NCBI GenBank assembly: GCA_902801465.1
Contig: CADCIH010000006.1
Coordinates: 69,917-133,916, forward strand
Origin: an uncultured Bacteroidia bacterium
GTDB lineage: Bacteria > Bacteroidota > Bacteroidia > Bacteroidales > F082
Direction: 5' to 3'
Length of the DNA: 64,000 bases
Under the pieces are notes generated by a model. It had not been told where the DNA came from, did no database searches, and was given only the letters and a program-made list of their open reading frames with translations. Shown in pieces: positions 54,331-62,821 of the stretch (its first letter is position 1; the number at the start of each line of letters is the position of its first letter). Made by a program: the position numbers and the translations under genes.

Positions 54331-56821
54331 AGTCTTGTGTGATTTCTGTGTTAAAGGGGTGGAATAGGTAATGGTCGAAACGGTCCATGCGCTCCGACTT
54401 GGGTAAGGCAAAACGGAGCAGGCACAACAACAGGACAACTCCCAAGAATAACAAGAGCATTTTCCAGCGTTTTTTCATGGCTTCACTCAACGAGGAGGAA
54501 CTCTGGATGTCGATGGCGCCGTTGAGCGACGAGTCGAACTTGGTCTCGGCACTGAAGGCAAAATACAAAGGCTCCAACGTCAACTCCTCGAAACCTGGAT
54601 TGGCGATCTGCTTGATCTTGTATTTCTTGTTCCTGGTCCCAAATAGGATGGGCAGGCTGAAATAAATCATTGCTGTGATGACAGCTATTGCATATAAATA
54701 TAATATTAAAAACCCTATTACATTGATGAGCAAATAGGAGACAAAAGATGCGACGACGCCAATGATGATGGGGACGAGGCATCCGTCGTTGCTGTCGACG
54801 GCGAAGAAGCAGATGGCGGCGACGAGTATCCCTATGCCAAACACGACATGGTCGGTCCATTTGCCAAGTTTGATGCCAGGGTTGTCGGTGATGTTGAGGA
54901 TGATCTCGGTGAGCAGGATGGCCAAGGGGATGAGGCCGAATAGGATGGCGAGTGCCTTCTGCCATCGGATGGACGACTTCGCGTCGGTGACGGTGTTCTT
55001 GGCTTTTTTGACCAGGCCTTTGGCCTCGCTTTGGGCTTGTTGGAAACGTGTAAAGACCTTGTCTTTAGGGTCGATGGACCCGATGGCGTTGACGTACCGT
55101 TCGAGGAGCTTCTCGTAGCTGTATTTCGTCTTGAGGTCGGCATGGGGGTCTTCGTGACAGAGCACGGCGAGCCATCCGCGGAGGCCTTTGTCGTGCTGCA
55201 AGTCGTATCGCAGCTCATCGAGTGAGACCTTCTGGAGGTCGTCGAGGCTACGCAGCACCTCGCCGGTGCGTGACAGGCGGTACTCAGGCTGTGCTCCGAA
55301 CCCGGCGATGGTCTTCATCATGGCCATCTGGTGCAGGTAGTTGGTGTCCTTTGGGCCGGCCTTCTTGGCGTTTTTGGCATCGCCATGGACGCAGTAGTTG
55401 AACCACTTGCGCTGCTGGTCGAAACGGTTGCCCTTGTGGTTGAAGAACCAAGGCATGTAGTCGCTGGTGCTGCCTCCGGCAAAGCTCTCGGCGACGAGGG
55501 TGGCGATGGGGCTGTCGTCGCCCTTGGTGAAGTAATGATGGTAAGCCTCGTTGAGCAGCCGCCCGATGGCCTCGCCAGTCATGGCGTAGGCTGGACTGTG
55601 GATGTCGCAGCACAGGTTGAGGTCGTAGAACGGGTTGAGGGTGTGGATGGCGGCCAACACGCCCATCATCTGGTTGCGGGGGAACTCCTTCTCGACGATG
55701 TTCTCAATCTCGATCTGCAGTTCGGGCATGTGTTCGAGCCATTTCGAGAGCTTGCCGCTGTAGAGGTATTTGATGGCCAGGTCGAGGTCCTCGACCATGA
55801 AGGCGGCCAGCTCTTCGACGGAATGGGCCACCTGGTGCTTGCTGCTGTTGAAGACGATGTTGAGGCCTTCCTCGCGGCGTTCGTCATACACATCGACGCT
55901 CTTGCCGCTGAGGTAGGCGTTGACTTCCTTCCATCCCCAGCGGTGTGCCGGGTCTTTCACCAGAAGCCCCCTGGTGAGGGTGTAGAGCGGTTCTGGGATG
56001 TCGGTGGGGACTACGATGCCGTCGTGGACCTTCTGGATGGCCATGGTGCCTTCCTTGCTGAGGAAGGCTGACTCGCCATACCAAAGGCAGAGGATGGTCA
56101 TGCCCAACGAGTAGAAGTCGGCGGCGGGTGTCAGCTCGCACAGCACCTTGTTGTCGATCTGCACGATGCGCTCGTAGACCTCGGGGGCGGCGTAGATGGG
56201 GGTGCGCGACTGTTGGGTGGTGACCTTGCCTTGTTCGAGCACGTCGGCGATGCCGAAGTCGCACAGCACACAGTCCCACGTCTTCTTGTCGCGGATGAGG
56301 ATGTTGGCGGGCTTCACGTCCTTGTGGATGAAGCCGGCACGGTGACAGGCGTCCAAGGCCTCGGCCACCTTCCTGACGATGGCCACGATGGCGTCTTTCC
56401 TGCCTTTCAGGTTGAGTGCGCTGACGGCTCCCTCGGGGCAGTATTCCATGAGCTCGAACTGACGCCGTTCACCTTGGTAGTCCATGGTGCCGTAGTCGAA
56501 GAGGTCGACCACGAAGCCTCTGCCTCTCAGCTTCTTCACCAGAGGGAGCACGGTGGCGTTGTAGCTGCAGCCGGACTTGTACACCTTCAGCACCTTGTCT
56601 TTTTGGATCACTATCTCGGCTTGGGAGCCGGTGTAGGCGGAGCCTCCTCCGCTGGGCGCCGTGGCAGTGCCTTGAGGCGTTGTCGCAGTACCTTGAGGTG
56701 CTGTGGCGGTGCCTTGTGGAGCGGTAGCCGTCCCTTGCGGGGCTGTGGCCGTGCCTTGAGGATAGCTCCCTTTAGGCTTGAGGTCGTTCTTGGAGTTGTT
56801 CTTGTCCGACAGGTTGTCCAT
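54293..56821 (-). CDS. Membrane Ser/Thr protein kinase
   Basis: 842 residues. N-terminal proline/threonine repeat region with five PQGTATA units (about residues 22-56), then a eukaryote-type kinase domain: HKDVKPANILI (catalytic loop), LCDFGIADVL (DFG), YAAPEVYERIVQ (APE). The C-terminal part has a long helical region and several membrane helices (ALAILFGLIPLAILLTEIIL; FGIGILVAAICFF; IIIGVVASFVSYLLINVIGF; MLLLFLGVVLLLCLLRF). The classical glycine-rich loop is not obvious near SAYTGSQAEIVIQK. It phosphorylates Ser/Thr and probably feeds the FHA and PP2C partners. Confidence 0.9.
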   Translation of the reverse strand: MDNLSDKNNSKNDLKPKGSYPQGTATAPQGTATAPQGTATAPQGTATTPQGTATAPSGGGSAYTGSQAEIVIQKDKVLKVYKSGCSYNATVLPLVKKLRGRGFVVDLFDYGTMDYQGERRQFELMEYCPEGAVSALNLKGRKDAIVAIVRKVAEALDACHRAGFIHKDVKPANILIRDKKTWDCVLCDFGIADVLEQGKVTTQQSRTPIYAAPEVYERIVQIDNKVLCELTPAADFYSLGMTILCLWYGESAFLSKEGTMAIQKVHDGIVVPTDIPEPLYTLTRGLLVKDPAHRWGWKEVNAYLSGKSVDVYDERREEGLNIVFNSSKHQVAHSVEELAAFMVEDLDLAIKYLYSGKLSKWLEHMPELQIEIENIVEKEFPRNQMMGVLAAIHTLNPFYDLNLCCDIHSPAYAMTGEAIGRLLNEAYHHYFTKGDDSPIATLVAESFAGGSTSDYMPWFFNHKGNRFDQQRKWFNYCVHGDAKNAKKAGPKDTNYLHQMAMMKTIAGFGAQPEYRLSRTGEVLRSLDDLQKVSLDELRYDLQHDKGLRGWLAVLCHEDPHADLKTKYSYEKLLERYVNAIGSIDPKDKVFTRFQQAQSEAKGLVKKAKNTVTDAKSSIRWQKALAILFGLIPLAILLTEIILNITDNPGIKLGKWTDHVVFGIGILVAAICFFAVDSNDGCLVPIIIGVVASFVSYLLINVIGFLILYLYAIAVITAMIYFSLPILFGTRNKKYKIKQIANPGFEELTLEPLYFAFSAETKFDSSLNGAIDIQSSSSLSEAMKKRWKMLLLFLGVVLLLCLLRFALPKSERMDRFDHYLFHPFNTEITQDYDEVSPVSDPEP

Positions 56822-56824
56822 GGC

Positions 56825-57478
56825 TTATTCCTCGTATTTGTATTCTTTGGTGCGTACGGTCTCCGTGATGGTCTTGTAGATCCACGTGCCGCCATGCCAG
56901 GGCTCGGCGCACTCGCTGGGCTGGCGGTGGAGGCATCCGCAGTAGTTGCACACCCAGCCGGTCTGGGTCTCTTTCTTGATGACACGCACGGTCTCCACAG
57001 CCACCTTGCGGGCGGAGTAGTAGTTGTATTGTTCCTCAGGGGTGGACCCTGCCGGAGGCAGCATCTCCTCGAAGAGCTGGTTGATGTCCTTCACCACCCG
57101 CTGGTACTGTTCCCGGGCTTGTTCTTTCTCGGGACCTTCTTCGGCGGAGGCCAACGCTTCCTCGAGTTCATCGGCTTGGTCCATGAGCTTGGCCGCCTGG
57201 ATCACCTTGGGGTCTTCCACGGCCTTCTCGACGGCTCTTAGGGCCGCCCGGGTCAAAGGGGTGTTGCACTTGCTACAGAAAGGCCTGTAGTTACGGGTGC
57301 CGCATTTTGGACACAACACCCCGTCGACGGGCATGCCGCACTCCTCGCAGACGGTCTCCCCGGCCTCCATGGGAGCGCCGCAGAAGGTGCATCTTCCAGT
57401 GAAAGGCGGCCGCTCCAGGGCTTGTCTCTTGGGCTCGGCCTTCTCCTGGGCCTTCTCGCGTGTCTTGGTTCCGTCCAT
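56825..57478 (-). CDS. Multi-zinc-ribbon protein of the signalling operon
   Basis: 217 residues from ATG 57478. Four or more cysteine pairs: CTFCGAPMEAGETVCEECG, CPKCGTRN..CSKCN, and near the C terminus CNYCGCLH. A charged helical middle (EKAVEDPKVIQAAKLMDQAD) separates them. No catalytic motif. Likely a scaffold in a complex with the operon's other zinc-ribbon proteins. It follows the M48-type gene by 11 bp and precedes the kinase by 3 bp. Confidence 0.85.
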   Translation of the reverse strand: MDGTKTREKAQEKAEPKRQALERPPFTGRCTFCGAPMEAGETVCEECGMPVDGVLCPKCGTRNYRPFCSKCNTPLTRAALRAVEKAVEDPKVIQAAKLMDQADELEEALASAEEGPEKEQAREQYQRVVKDINQLFEEMLPPAGSTPEEQYNYYSARKVAVETVRVIKKETQTGWVCNYCGCLHRQPSECAEPWHGGTWIYKTITETVRTKEYKYEE

Positions 57479-57489
57479 CGTCAAATGTG

Positions 57490-58788
57490 TTAGCTGATGC
57501 TACCGATGTTCGGGATGAAGAAGCGCTGGATGCCGCCGGCAAGGCATTTGAGCATGGTCTCCTGGTCGAGACCCATGGCGCTTTGTCCTATGTTGAACAG
57601 CAACTCGATCTCCTTTTTGTCGAATTGCTGGTCGCTCACAAGGATGTTCACCAGGTAGCCGAACAGCTCGGGTGCGAGATCGGGCTTCTCTTTCAGGATG
57701 TTGGCGATACTCTGGTTGAGGAGGTCGGTGCAGTTCTCCGGGGTGACCTTCTTGAGGATGTCGAGGGGGAACATGTAATAGCACGACATGTTGTTGAGAA
57801 TCTGCTCGTACTCTTTCTCGGTCACCTTGCCGTCGGCGCTGGCCATGATCATGCCTGCCGAGGCCATGAAGATGAGCATGTTGTCTTCGATGGGGTTCAT
57901 GTTGAGTCGCGCGATGGCGTTCACCAACTTGTTCATCCCTTCGTTGAGTTCCTGCTCGGTCTTGGCGTTGGCGAAGAGGTTGAGCGCCTCGATGCGGATG
58001 GGGCTGACGGGGTGGGTGAAGCCGTGGTTGAGACTCAAGGCGTTGCCGGAGACGTAATGCTCCAACACGTCGCGGTTCTCCTCGATGAAGGCGTTGAGGT
58101 CGGCTTCCATCTTGTCCAACTTCAGGCCGCATTTCAGCTTCATCTCCGACCAGATGCAGGCCTGGATGTCGTTGGTGGCCAGGTAGCCGTAACGGTCGGC
58201 GAAGAGCTCGCTCAGCTGTTTCCAGAAGAAATACTTGTATCTCAGCGGGATGGGCAGCTGTGGCATTCCATACTCGTCGGGGATGGGGAAGATGAAACGG
58301 ATCAAGTCGCCCAACATGAGGTTCTTGTCGAGGAGGTGTCCCAGCTCATGGCCCACCACCGACCGGAGTTCGGACTCGGTCATGGTCTCGATCATGGCGG
58401 AGTTGATCTCCACGATATAGGGACTATCCGGGTTCTTGGATCGGTAGACATAGGCGCCGGCGTTGAGGTAGACGTCGCTAACCACAAAGAAGTCGACAGG
58501 ATGTTCGAAATGGAGGGTCTCCTTCACCTCGTGAAGCAGTTCGTAGAGATGGGGCATCACCTTCTGGGTCACCTTCAGGCTACGGCCTTCCATGCGGGCG
58601 CGAAGCTCATTGTCATCGATCTTGTCGACTCCCAAGGCTTGCATGATGGACCATACCGTGTCGCCTTGAAGGGCATCCCACAGCTGCTTGGTGAGCTGGT
58701 CGTACATGGGGATGTCGGGAAGATGGTAGTTGACCTTCCTTTTCGGGGTGTTTTCCGCCAACCTGGCTTTATAATCGGATGCTTTCAT
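57490..58788 (-). CDS. M48-type metallopeptidase with TerB-like C-terminal domain
   Basis: 432 residues. The HELGH zinc motif is in VVGHELGHLLDKNLMLGDLI with a downstream ELFADRYGYLA segment providing the third ligand, typical of M48 peptidases. Unlike HtpX it shows no clear membrane helices. The last third has two TerB-like repeats (ASADGKVTEKEYEQIL and VSDQQFDKKEIELLFNIG), the same pattern as in the next protein upstream. Substrate unknown; function in a stress-response complex is inferred. Confidence 0.86.
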   Translation of the reverse strand: MKASDYKARLAENTPKRKVNYHLPDIPMYDQLTKQLWDALQGDTVWSIMQALGVDKIDDNELRARMEGRSLKVTQKVMPHLYELLHEVKETLHFEHPVDFFVVSDVYLNAGAYVYRSKNPDSPYIVEINSAMIETMTESELRSVVGHELGHLLDKNLMLGDLIRFIFPIPDEYGMPQLPIPLRYKYFFWKQLSELFADRYGYLATNDIQACIWSEMKLKCGLKLDKMEADLNAFIEENRDVLEHYVSGNALSLNHGFTHPVSPIRIEALNLFANAKTEQELNEGMNKLVNAIARLNMNPIEDNMLIFMASAGMIMASADGKVTEKEYEQILNNMSCYYMFPLDILKKVTPENCTDLLNQSIANILKEKPDLAPELFGYLVNILVSDQQFDKKEIELLFNIGQSAMGLDQETMLKCLAGGIQRFFIPNIGSIS

Positions 58789-58809
58789 ATTTTGTTAAAA
58801 ATTTTAATA

Positions 58810-60858
58810 TTATACTTGGGAATCGTAACGGCTGTCGTCGTCGGGGAACTCGTCGTAGAAGACGCCTCCCACGGTGGCGCCCAGAGAGGTGACGATGGCT
58901 TTCAGTTCGGCGAGGTCGTCGAAGCTCATGGGTTGGCCTTGTTCGTCCTCGAGGGTGAGGATCATGTTGCCTTGGATCTTGCGGTTTCCGTCGACCCAGG
59001 CAGTGAGACGTCCGTCGAGGTCCATCTCCTTGCCGAGGTTGGTGAGTTGCTCGGTGCGGAGGGCGTTGAGGCTGTCGGCGTCGATGAACTTGGGCAGCTC
59101 TTCAAAGTCTTCCGTCTCCAGGTCGAACTCTACGAGGTCGGCGGTGCCGTCGGCTTTGATTATTGCGATGAATCTCGTGCCGAAGAAGTCGGTCTTCACT
59201 TCGTCGGAAAGGGCTTCGTAACGGGGGAGATAGTATTTTTTGATCTCGTCCTGGAACTGACGCATCGTGCCTTTGTAGTAGTTGTAGATCAGGACAGGCA
59301 GCAGCTCGTCATCGCCGAGACGTACGGACATCAGGCGGCTGAAGTTCAGGAATTCGGATGACGGACGTTCGCAAGGCATGACGTCTTCCTCGATCATCTC
59401 GTCGATCATGGTCCAGGCTTTGGCCATGTTCATCTCGGTGGCTTTGACGAAGCAGTTCCAAGCGGTTTCATTGTTTTCCTCAAACCCATAGTCGCCGAGG
59501 TAGCTGTGGAAGCCGTATTCGACCAGCGCGCCGCCTTCGCCCATCTCGGCTGCGGTTTTGAGGTCTTGGGCAATCTTGGCAGAGAGCGTCTCCTGCTCTT
59601 TCTCGTCAGTGATTTCATCAAAGCGTTTCTCATAGAGGTCGGCCCTCAGCACATAGCAATAGGGGTCACCCATCTCGATGCCGTTCTCCAGGGCTTTGAG
59701 CAGCTGGTTCTCGTCGATGGGCTCGAAGTTGTCGTCATAACAGGTGGCGATGACATAGTCGGAGTAAAGGTCGGTGCGACCCATGCGCACGCACTTCGAA
59801 TAGTATTCGGTGGCTTTGTCGATCTCGTTGAGCGCGGAGTAGGCCAGGGCGAGTATCTCGTAATACACGGGGCTGATCTCCGAGATGTCCTCGCTCTCTT
59901 TGTCGCCAAGCCATTCCTTGATGTTGTCGACGACACCCTGTGGGTCGGCGTTGAAGCCGTCTTTGCCCACGACGGCGGCCTTGTACAGGTGGTAGCCGGC
60001 GAGATGGCTGCCTTTGTCGAAGGCCGCTTTCAACTCCTCGTAATAGGCCTCTTGGTCGATCTCGCCCAGCAAGCCTCTGATCATCATGAGGGCGCGTGCT
60101 GCCATGGCGTCGGGCAAGCCGGCCTTGGCGGCGTTGTTGAACAGCGTTAGGGCAGTGTCGACAGAGTCTTTCTCGGGCCGTCTGACCTGATGGTAGCGTC
60201 CCAAGGCATATTGGGCCACGACATAGCCTTTTTCGGCCAGGGCCTTCATCTTTTCCACTTGTTGTAAGGTGAGCTGGTACAGGCGTTTCTCGACGGAGAG
60301 AAGCTCGAGGAGGAGGATGAATCCTTCCTTGTCGGCCAAGGCGGCTTCCATCAGATGGTCGAAAGCCGTGGCGACGTCGTTCCTCAGCAAGGCGGCCTTG
60401 CCTTGTTGGATGCGCTCTGCTATTGACGTTTTCTCCCCGGGTTCCTGGATCTCCTCAGGTTTTTGGATCTCCTCGTTGATGGATTTTATCAGGTAGTCGA
60501 CGACTTCCTTGGCCTTGAAGCCGAACCTTTCGGCGATGGCTTCGATCAACTGCCTCTCCTCGTCGCTGATGTTGCCGTCGATCATCATCGTGGCGACCAA
60601 ATTCCTGATGAATCCGACTTTGGCGTCGTCCGACTCGGGCACTTCGATCGGGAATTGGTTGCTCTGGAGACACTCATTGCATTTCTGGCCGCATTGTGCG
60701 AATTCCTCTTCCGATAGACCGTACGACTGGGCGATCTGGTTGATGAGGCTCTGCTCTTCCTCGCTGACCTTGCCATCGACACAGGCGATGATCATGAGGT
60801 TGATAATGTTGTTCATCAAGCTCTTTTTGCTTGGTGGAATGTTGCTGTAGTTGTTCAT
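58810..60858 (-). CDS. TerB-like and Sel1/TPR-repeat protein
   Basis: 682 residues from ATG 60858 (MNNYSNIPPS); upstream extension to 60984 lacks family character. Two TerB-like EF-hand-style segments (IACVDGKVSEEEQSLI and MMIDGNISDEERQLI) are followed by Sel1-like helical repeats (YVVAQYALGRYHQVRRPEKD; GLPDAMAARALMMI; DPYCYVLRADLYEKRFDEI) and a C-terminal alpha-beta domain. TerB domains occur in tellurite/stress systems that combine kinases and phosphatases. It is the first gene of the minus-strand signalling operon. Confidence 0.85.
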   Translation of the reverse strand: MNNYSNIPPSKKSLMNNIINLMIIACVDGKVSEEEQSLINQIAQSYGLSEEEFAQCGQKCNECLQSNQFPIEVPESDDAKVGFIRNLVATMMIDGNISDEERQLIEAIAERFGFKAKEVVDYLIKSINEEIQKPEEIQEPGEKTSIAERIQQGKAALLRNDVATAFDHLMEAALADKEGFILLLELLSVEKRLYQLTLQQVEKMKALAEKGYVVAQYALGRYHQVRRPEKDSVDTALTLFNNAAKAGLPDAMAARALMMIRGLLGEIDQEAYYEELKAAFDKGSHLAGYHLYKAAVVGKDGFNADPQGVVDNIKEWLGDKESEDISEISPVYYEILALAYSALNEIDKATEYYSKCVRMGRTDLYSDYVIATCYDDNFEPIDENQLLKALENGIEMGDPYCYVLRADLYEKRFDEITDEKEQETLSAKIAQDLKTAAEMGEGGALVEYGFHSYLGDYGFEENNETAWNCFVKATEMNMAKAWTMIDEMIEEDVMPCERPSSEFLNFSRLMSVRLGDDELLPVLIYNYYKGTMRQFQDEIKKYYLPRYEALSDEVKTDFFGTRFIAIIKADGTADLVEFDLETEDFEELPKFIDADSLNALRTEQLTNLGKEMDLDGRLTAWVDGNRKIQGNMILTLEDEQGQPMSFDDLAELKAIVTSLGATVGGVFYDEFPDDDSRYDSQV

Positions 60859-60919
60859 ATAATAATTTTTGTATTGCTCGGAGCAAGCAAAAGTTAAGAA
60901 ATGCAAATTTAAAAATATT

Positions 60920-61615
60920 TTATAAATCTGCAAGGGGAAAACACCAGTTTCCCACCATCGAAGGCTCCACCACCAATTCCTCAAGCTCCACCAGGAAATC
61001 GTGCCTCGGAATAGCGTATGCTCCCAGGCTTTTGAGATGTGGCGTCTCCTGCTGACAGTCGATGAGTTTGAAGTCGTGGCTTTTAAGGAACTGATGCAGA
61101 TGATAGAAAGCCACCTTGGAGGCGTCGCTCACCGTGTGGAACATCGACTCGCCGAAGAAGGCCTTGCCGATGGATACCCCATAAAGCCCACCCACCAGTT
61201 TGCCGTCGAGGTAGGTCTCAAAAGAATGCGCGAAACCCAGTTCATGGAGCCTGCAGTAGGCCTCCACCATCTCATCGAGGATCCAGGTGCCGTCCTGTCC
61301 CTCGCGTGGCGTCTCGGCGCAATGAAGCATCACCTCACGGAAGTTGGTGTCGATGCGGGCCTCGAACTTTCCTGAATTCAGCGTATGTCTCAGCGACTTG
61401 CTCACCTTCATCTCGCCAGGACGAATGACGAGCCTGGGGTCAAGCGACCACCAGAGTATCGGCTCGCCTTCGCTGAACCACGGGAAGATGCCGTTGGCGT
61501 ATGCGTTGAGCAACCGCATCGGGGAGAGGTCACCCCCGATGGCCAACAACCCATCGTTCTCGGCCAGTTCCGCCGAGGGGAAGGCATAGTCGTTATCGTC
61601 GAGACGGAATAGCAT
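60920..61615 (-). CDS. aat: Leucyl/phenylalanyl-tRNA-protein transferase
   Basis: 231 residues, full length. Family blocks ENDGLLAIGGDLSPMRLLNA, YANGIFPWFSEGEPILWW, GKAFFGESMF and HFLKSHDFKLIDCQ-like LIDCQQETPHL are present. It attaches Leu or Phe to the N terminus of proteins with basic N termini (N-end rule). A terminator hairpin lies just upstream, at 61631-61660, between it and a TAnnTTTG at 61705-61712. Confidence 0.96.
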   Translation of the reverse strand: MLFRLDDNDYAFPSAELAENDGLLAIGGDLSPMRLLNAYANGIFPWFSEGEPILWWSLDPRLVIRPGEMKVSKSLRHTLNSGKFEARIDTNFREVMLHCAETPREGQDGTWILDEMVEAYCRLHELGFAHSFETYLDGKLVGGLYGVSIGKAFFGESMFHTVSDASKVAFYHLHQFLKSHDFKLIDCQQETPHLKSLGAYAIPRHDFLVELEELVVEPSMVGNWCFPLADL

Positions 61616-61630
61616 GGGTTAAATGACAAA

Positions 61631-61660
61631 AAAAGCCGCTTTTGTTCGAGCGGCTTTTTG
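61631..61660. terminator. Hairpin terminator (GCCGCT/AGCGGC)
   Basis: AAAGCCGCT and AGCGGCTTT pair around TTTGTTCG, with A- and T-runs on either side, so it could work in both directions. It lies 16 bp upstream of the aat start, so for minus-strand transcripts it ends whatever lies to the right. Confidence 0.8.
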
Positions 61661-61662
61661 GT

Positions 61663-61680
61663 TGTACTCCCGCAGGGAAT
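61663..61680 (-). other. Possible tRNA 3'-end remnant / attachment site
   Basis: On the minus strand ATTCCCTGCGGGAGTACA has the form of a tRNA T-stem 3' strand plus acceptor 3' strand; the rest of a tRNA is absent. Combined with the recombinase gene 240 bp away, it could be the att half-site left when an element entered a tRNA gene (Arg-type by memory). Other readings, such as a small RNA tail before the terminator, are possible. Confidence 0.45.
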
Positions 61681-61917
61681 AAGCCCAAGGCCGCTTCAAC
61701 GCTGCAAATTTATGAAACTATATGAATATTAGATTATTATAAATACGATATTTTGACATGATAGGCAACGATATGAACTGAAATGAACCCAAAAACCAAA
61801 AAAGTTTCAGCTATGTTACAGTAAAATAATGATCCTGGTGCTGACGTATAGCCAGTAGCCAATATTTCAACTGCAAAGATACTTTTTCCCCGTACAACAA
61901 CAAGTCATATCAGCTGA

Positions 61918-62820
61918 TTTTTTGATGCTGGCGGAATAAGGAATTGGAAAAAATACGTAGGCTTTTGCAAGAAACTCGAAGTATATCTCACTGACAGTAA
62001 AGGCAACGTGAGAAACCTGCCTTTTTCTGAACTGACCACGCCATTCATTGCAAAGTTCGAGGCATATCTACACACCCTGCATAACGAGCGCGATCCTGAA
62101 AAGATGCTTCATCCTAATAGCATTCAAGTAATTATGAAAGCCTTCAGAGCGTTAATCAACCGTGCCATCGAGGTTGACAAAATCATCCCTGTGGACAAGA
62201 ATCCCTTCCTCAATTACAAACTGAAGGGGGTGGAGACCACGAAAGACAAGCTCGATCAAAGTGAGATTGAAAGAATAAAGGCACTCAACTTGACGGAAGG
62301 TAGTCTGTTATGGCATTGTCGAAACTACTTCCTTTTTAGTTTCTATTGTGCTGGTATTCGAGTGGGCGATCTTATCCAGTTACGTTGGGGTAACATCACC
62401 TCCGACGGAAGAATCCAGTATAAAATGGGTAAAAATCACAAATTACGAGACTTTGCTATGGTTGAACCAGCGAAGGAAATACTCACCCACTATCACAAAA
62501 GAGGTGTCAAGGCTGCTGATTACATATTCCCGGTTTTAGACCCGACGGAAACCTGGTGCCATGCAATCACTCAAGAAGAGAAGGATGTACTACCCGCTGA
62601 AGAAAAAGAAAAAATGTGTGCTCGCATTGGCGCAAAAACCGCTCTCATCAACAAAGAGCTCAAAAAGATTGCGGATCTGGCTGGCATTGAGAAAAAGATA
62701 TCGTTCCATGTGAGCCGTCACAGTTTCGCCAAAGCCGCCAAAAAGAAGGGTATTGATAATCTAAAAGTGCAGGAACTTTTCGCCCACAGTAGCCTCCAAG
62801 TCACCGAGGGATATTTTTAA
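61918..62820 (+). pseudogene. 5'-truncated tyrosine recombinase/integrase
   Basis: The frame is open from 61918, but the first usable start is GTG at 62008 (270 residues). Codons before it still read core-binding sequence (NWKKYVGFCKKLEVYLTDSK), so the arm-binding N terminus is lost. Catalytic residues visible: Arg in YCAGIRVGDLIQLRW, HVSRHSFAKAAKKKG, ELFAHSSLQVTEGYF with the nucleophilic Tyr next to the stop. The C-terminal tail is missing. It resembles phage/conjugative element integrases of Bacteroidota. Probably a relic, though a complete N-terminal exon elsewhere cannot be excluded. Confidence 0.78.
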
Positions 62821-62821
62821 A

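Noticed and set aside
52534-54342. 602-codon plus-strand open frame opposite the AAA gene, and the similar one at 57460-59361
   Set aside because: They mirror the minus-strand genes with clear domains; His/Val/Leu-rich translations are typical of antisense reading of GC-rich codons.
61663-61680. A complete tRNA gene next to aat
   Set aside because: No D-arm or anticodon arm can be found on either strand around it; only the 3'-end-like piece is present.
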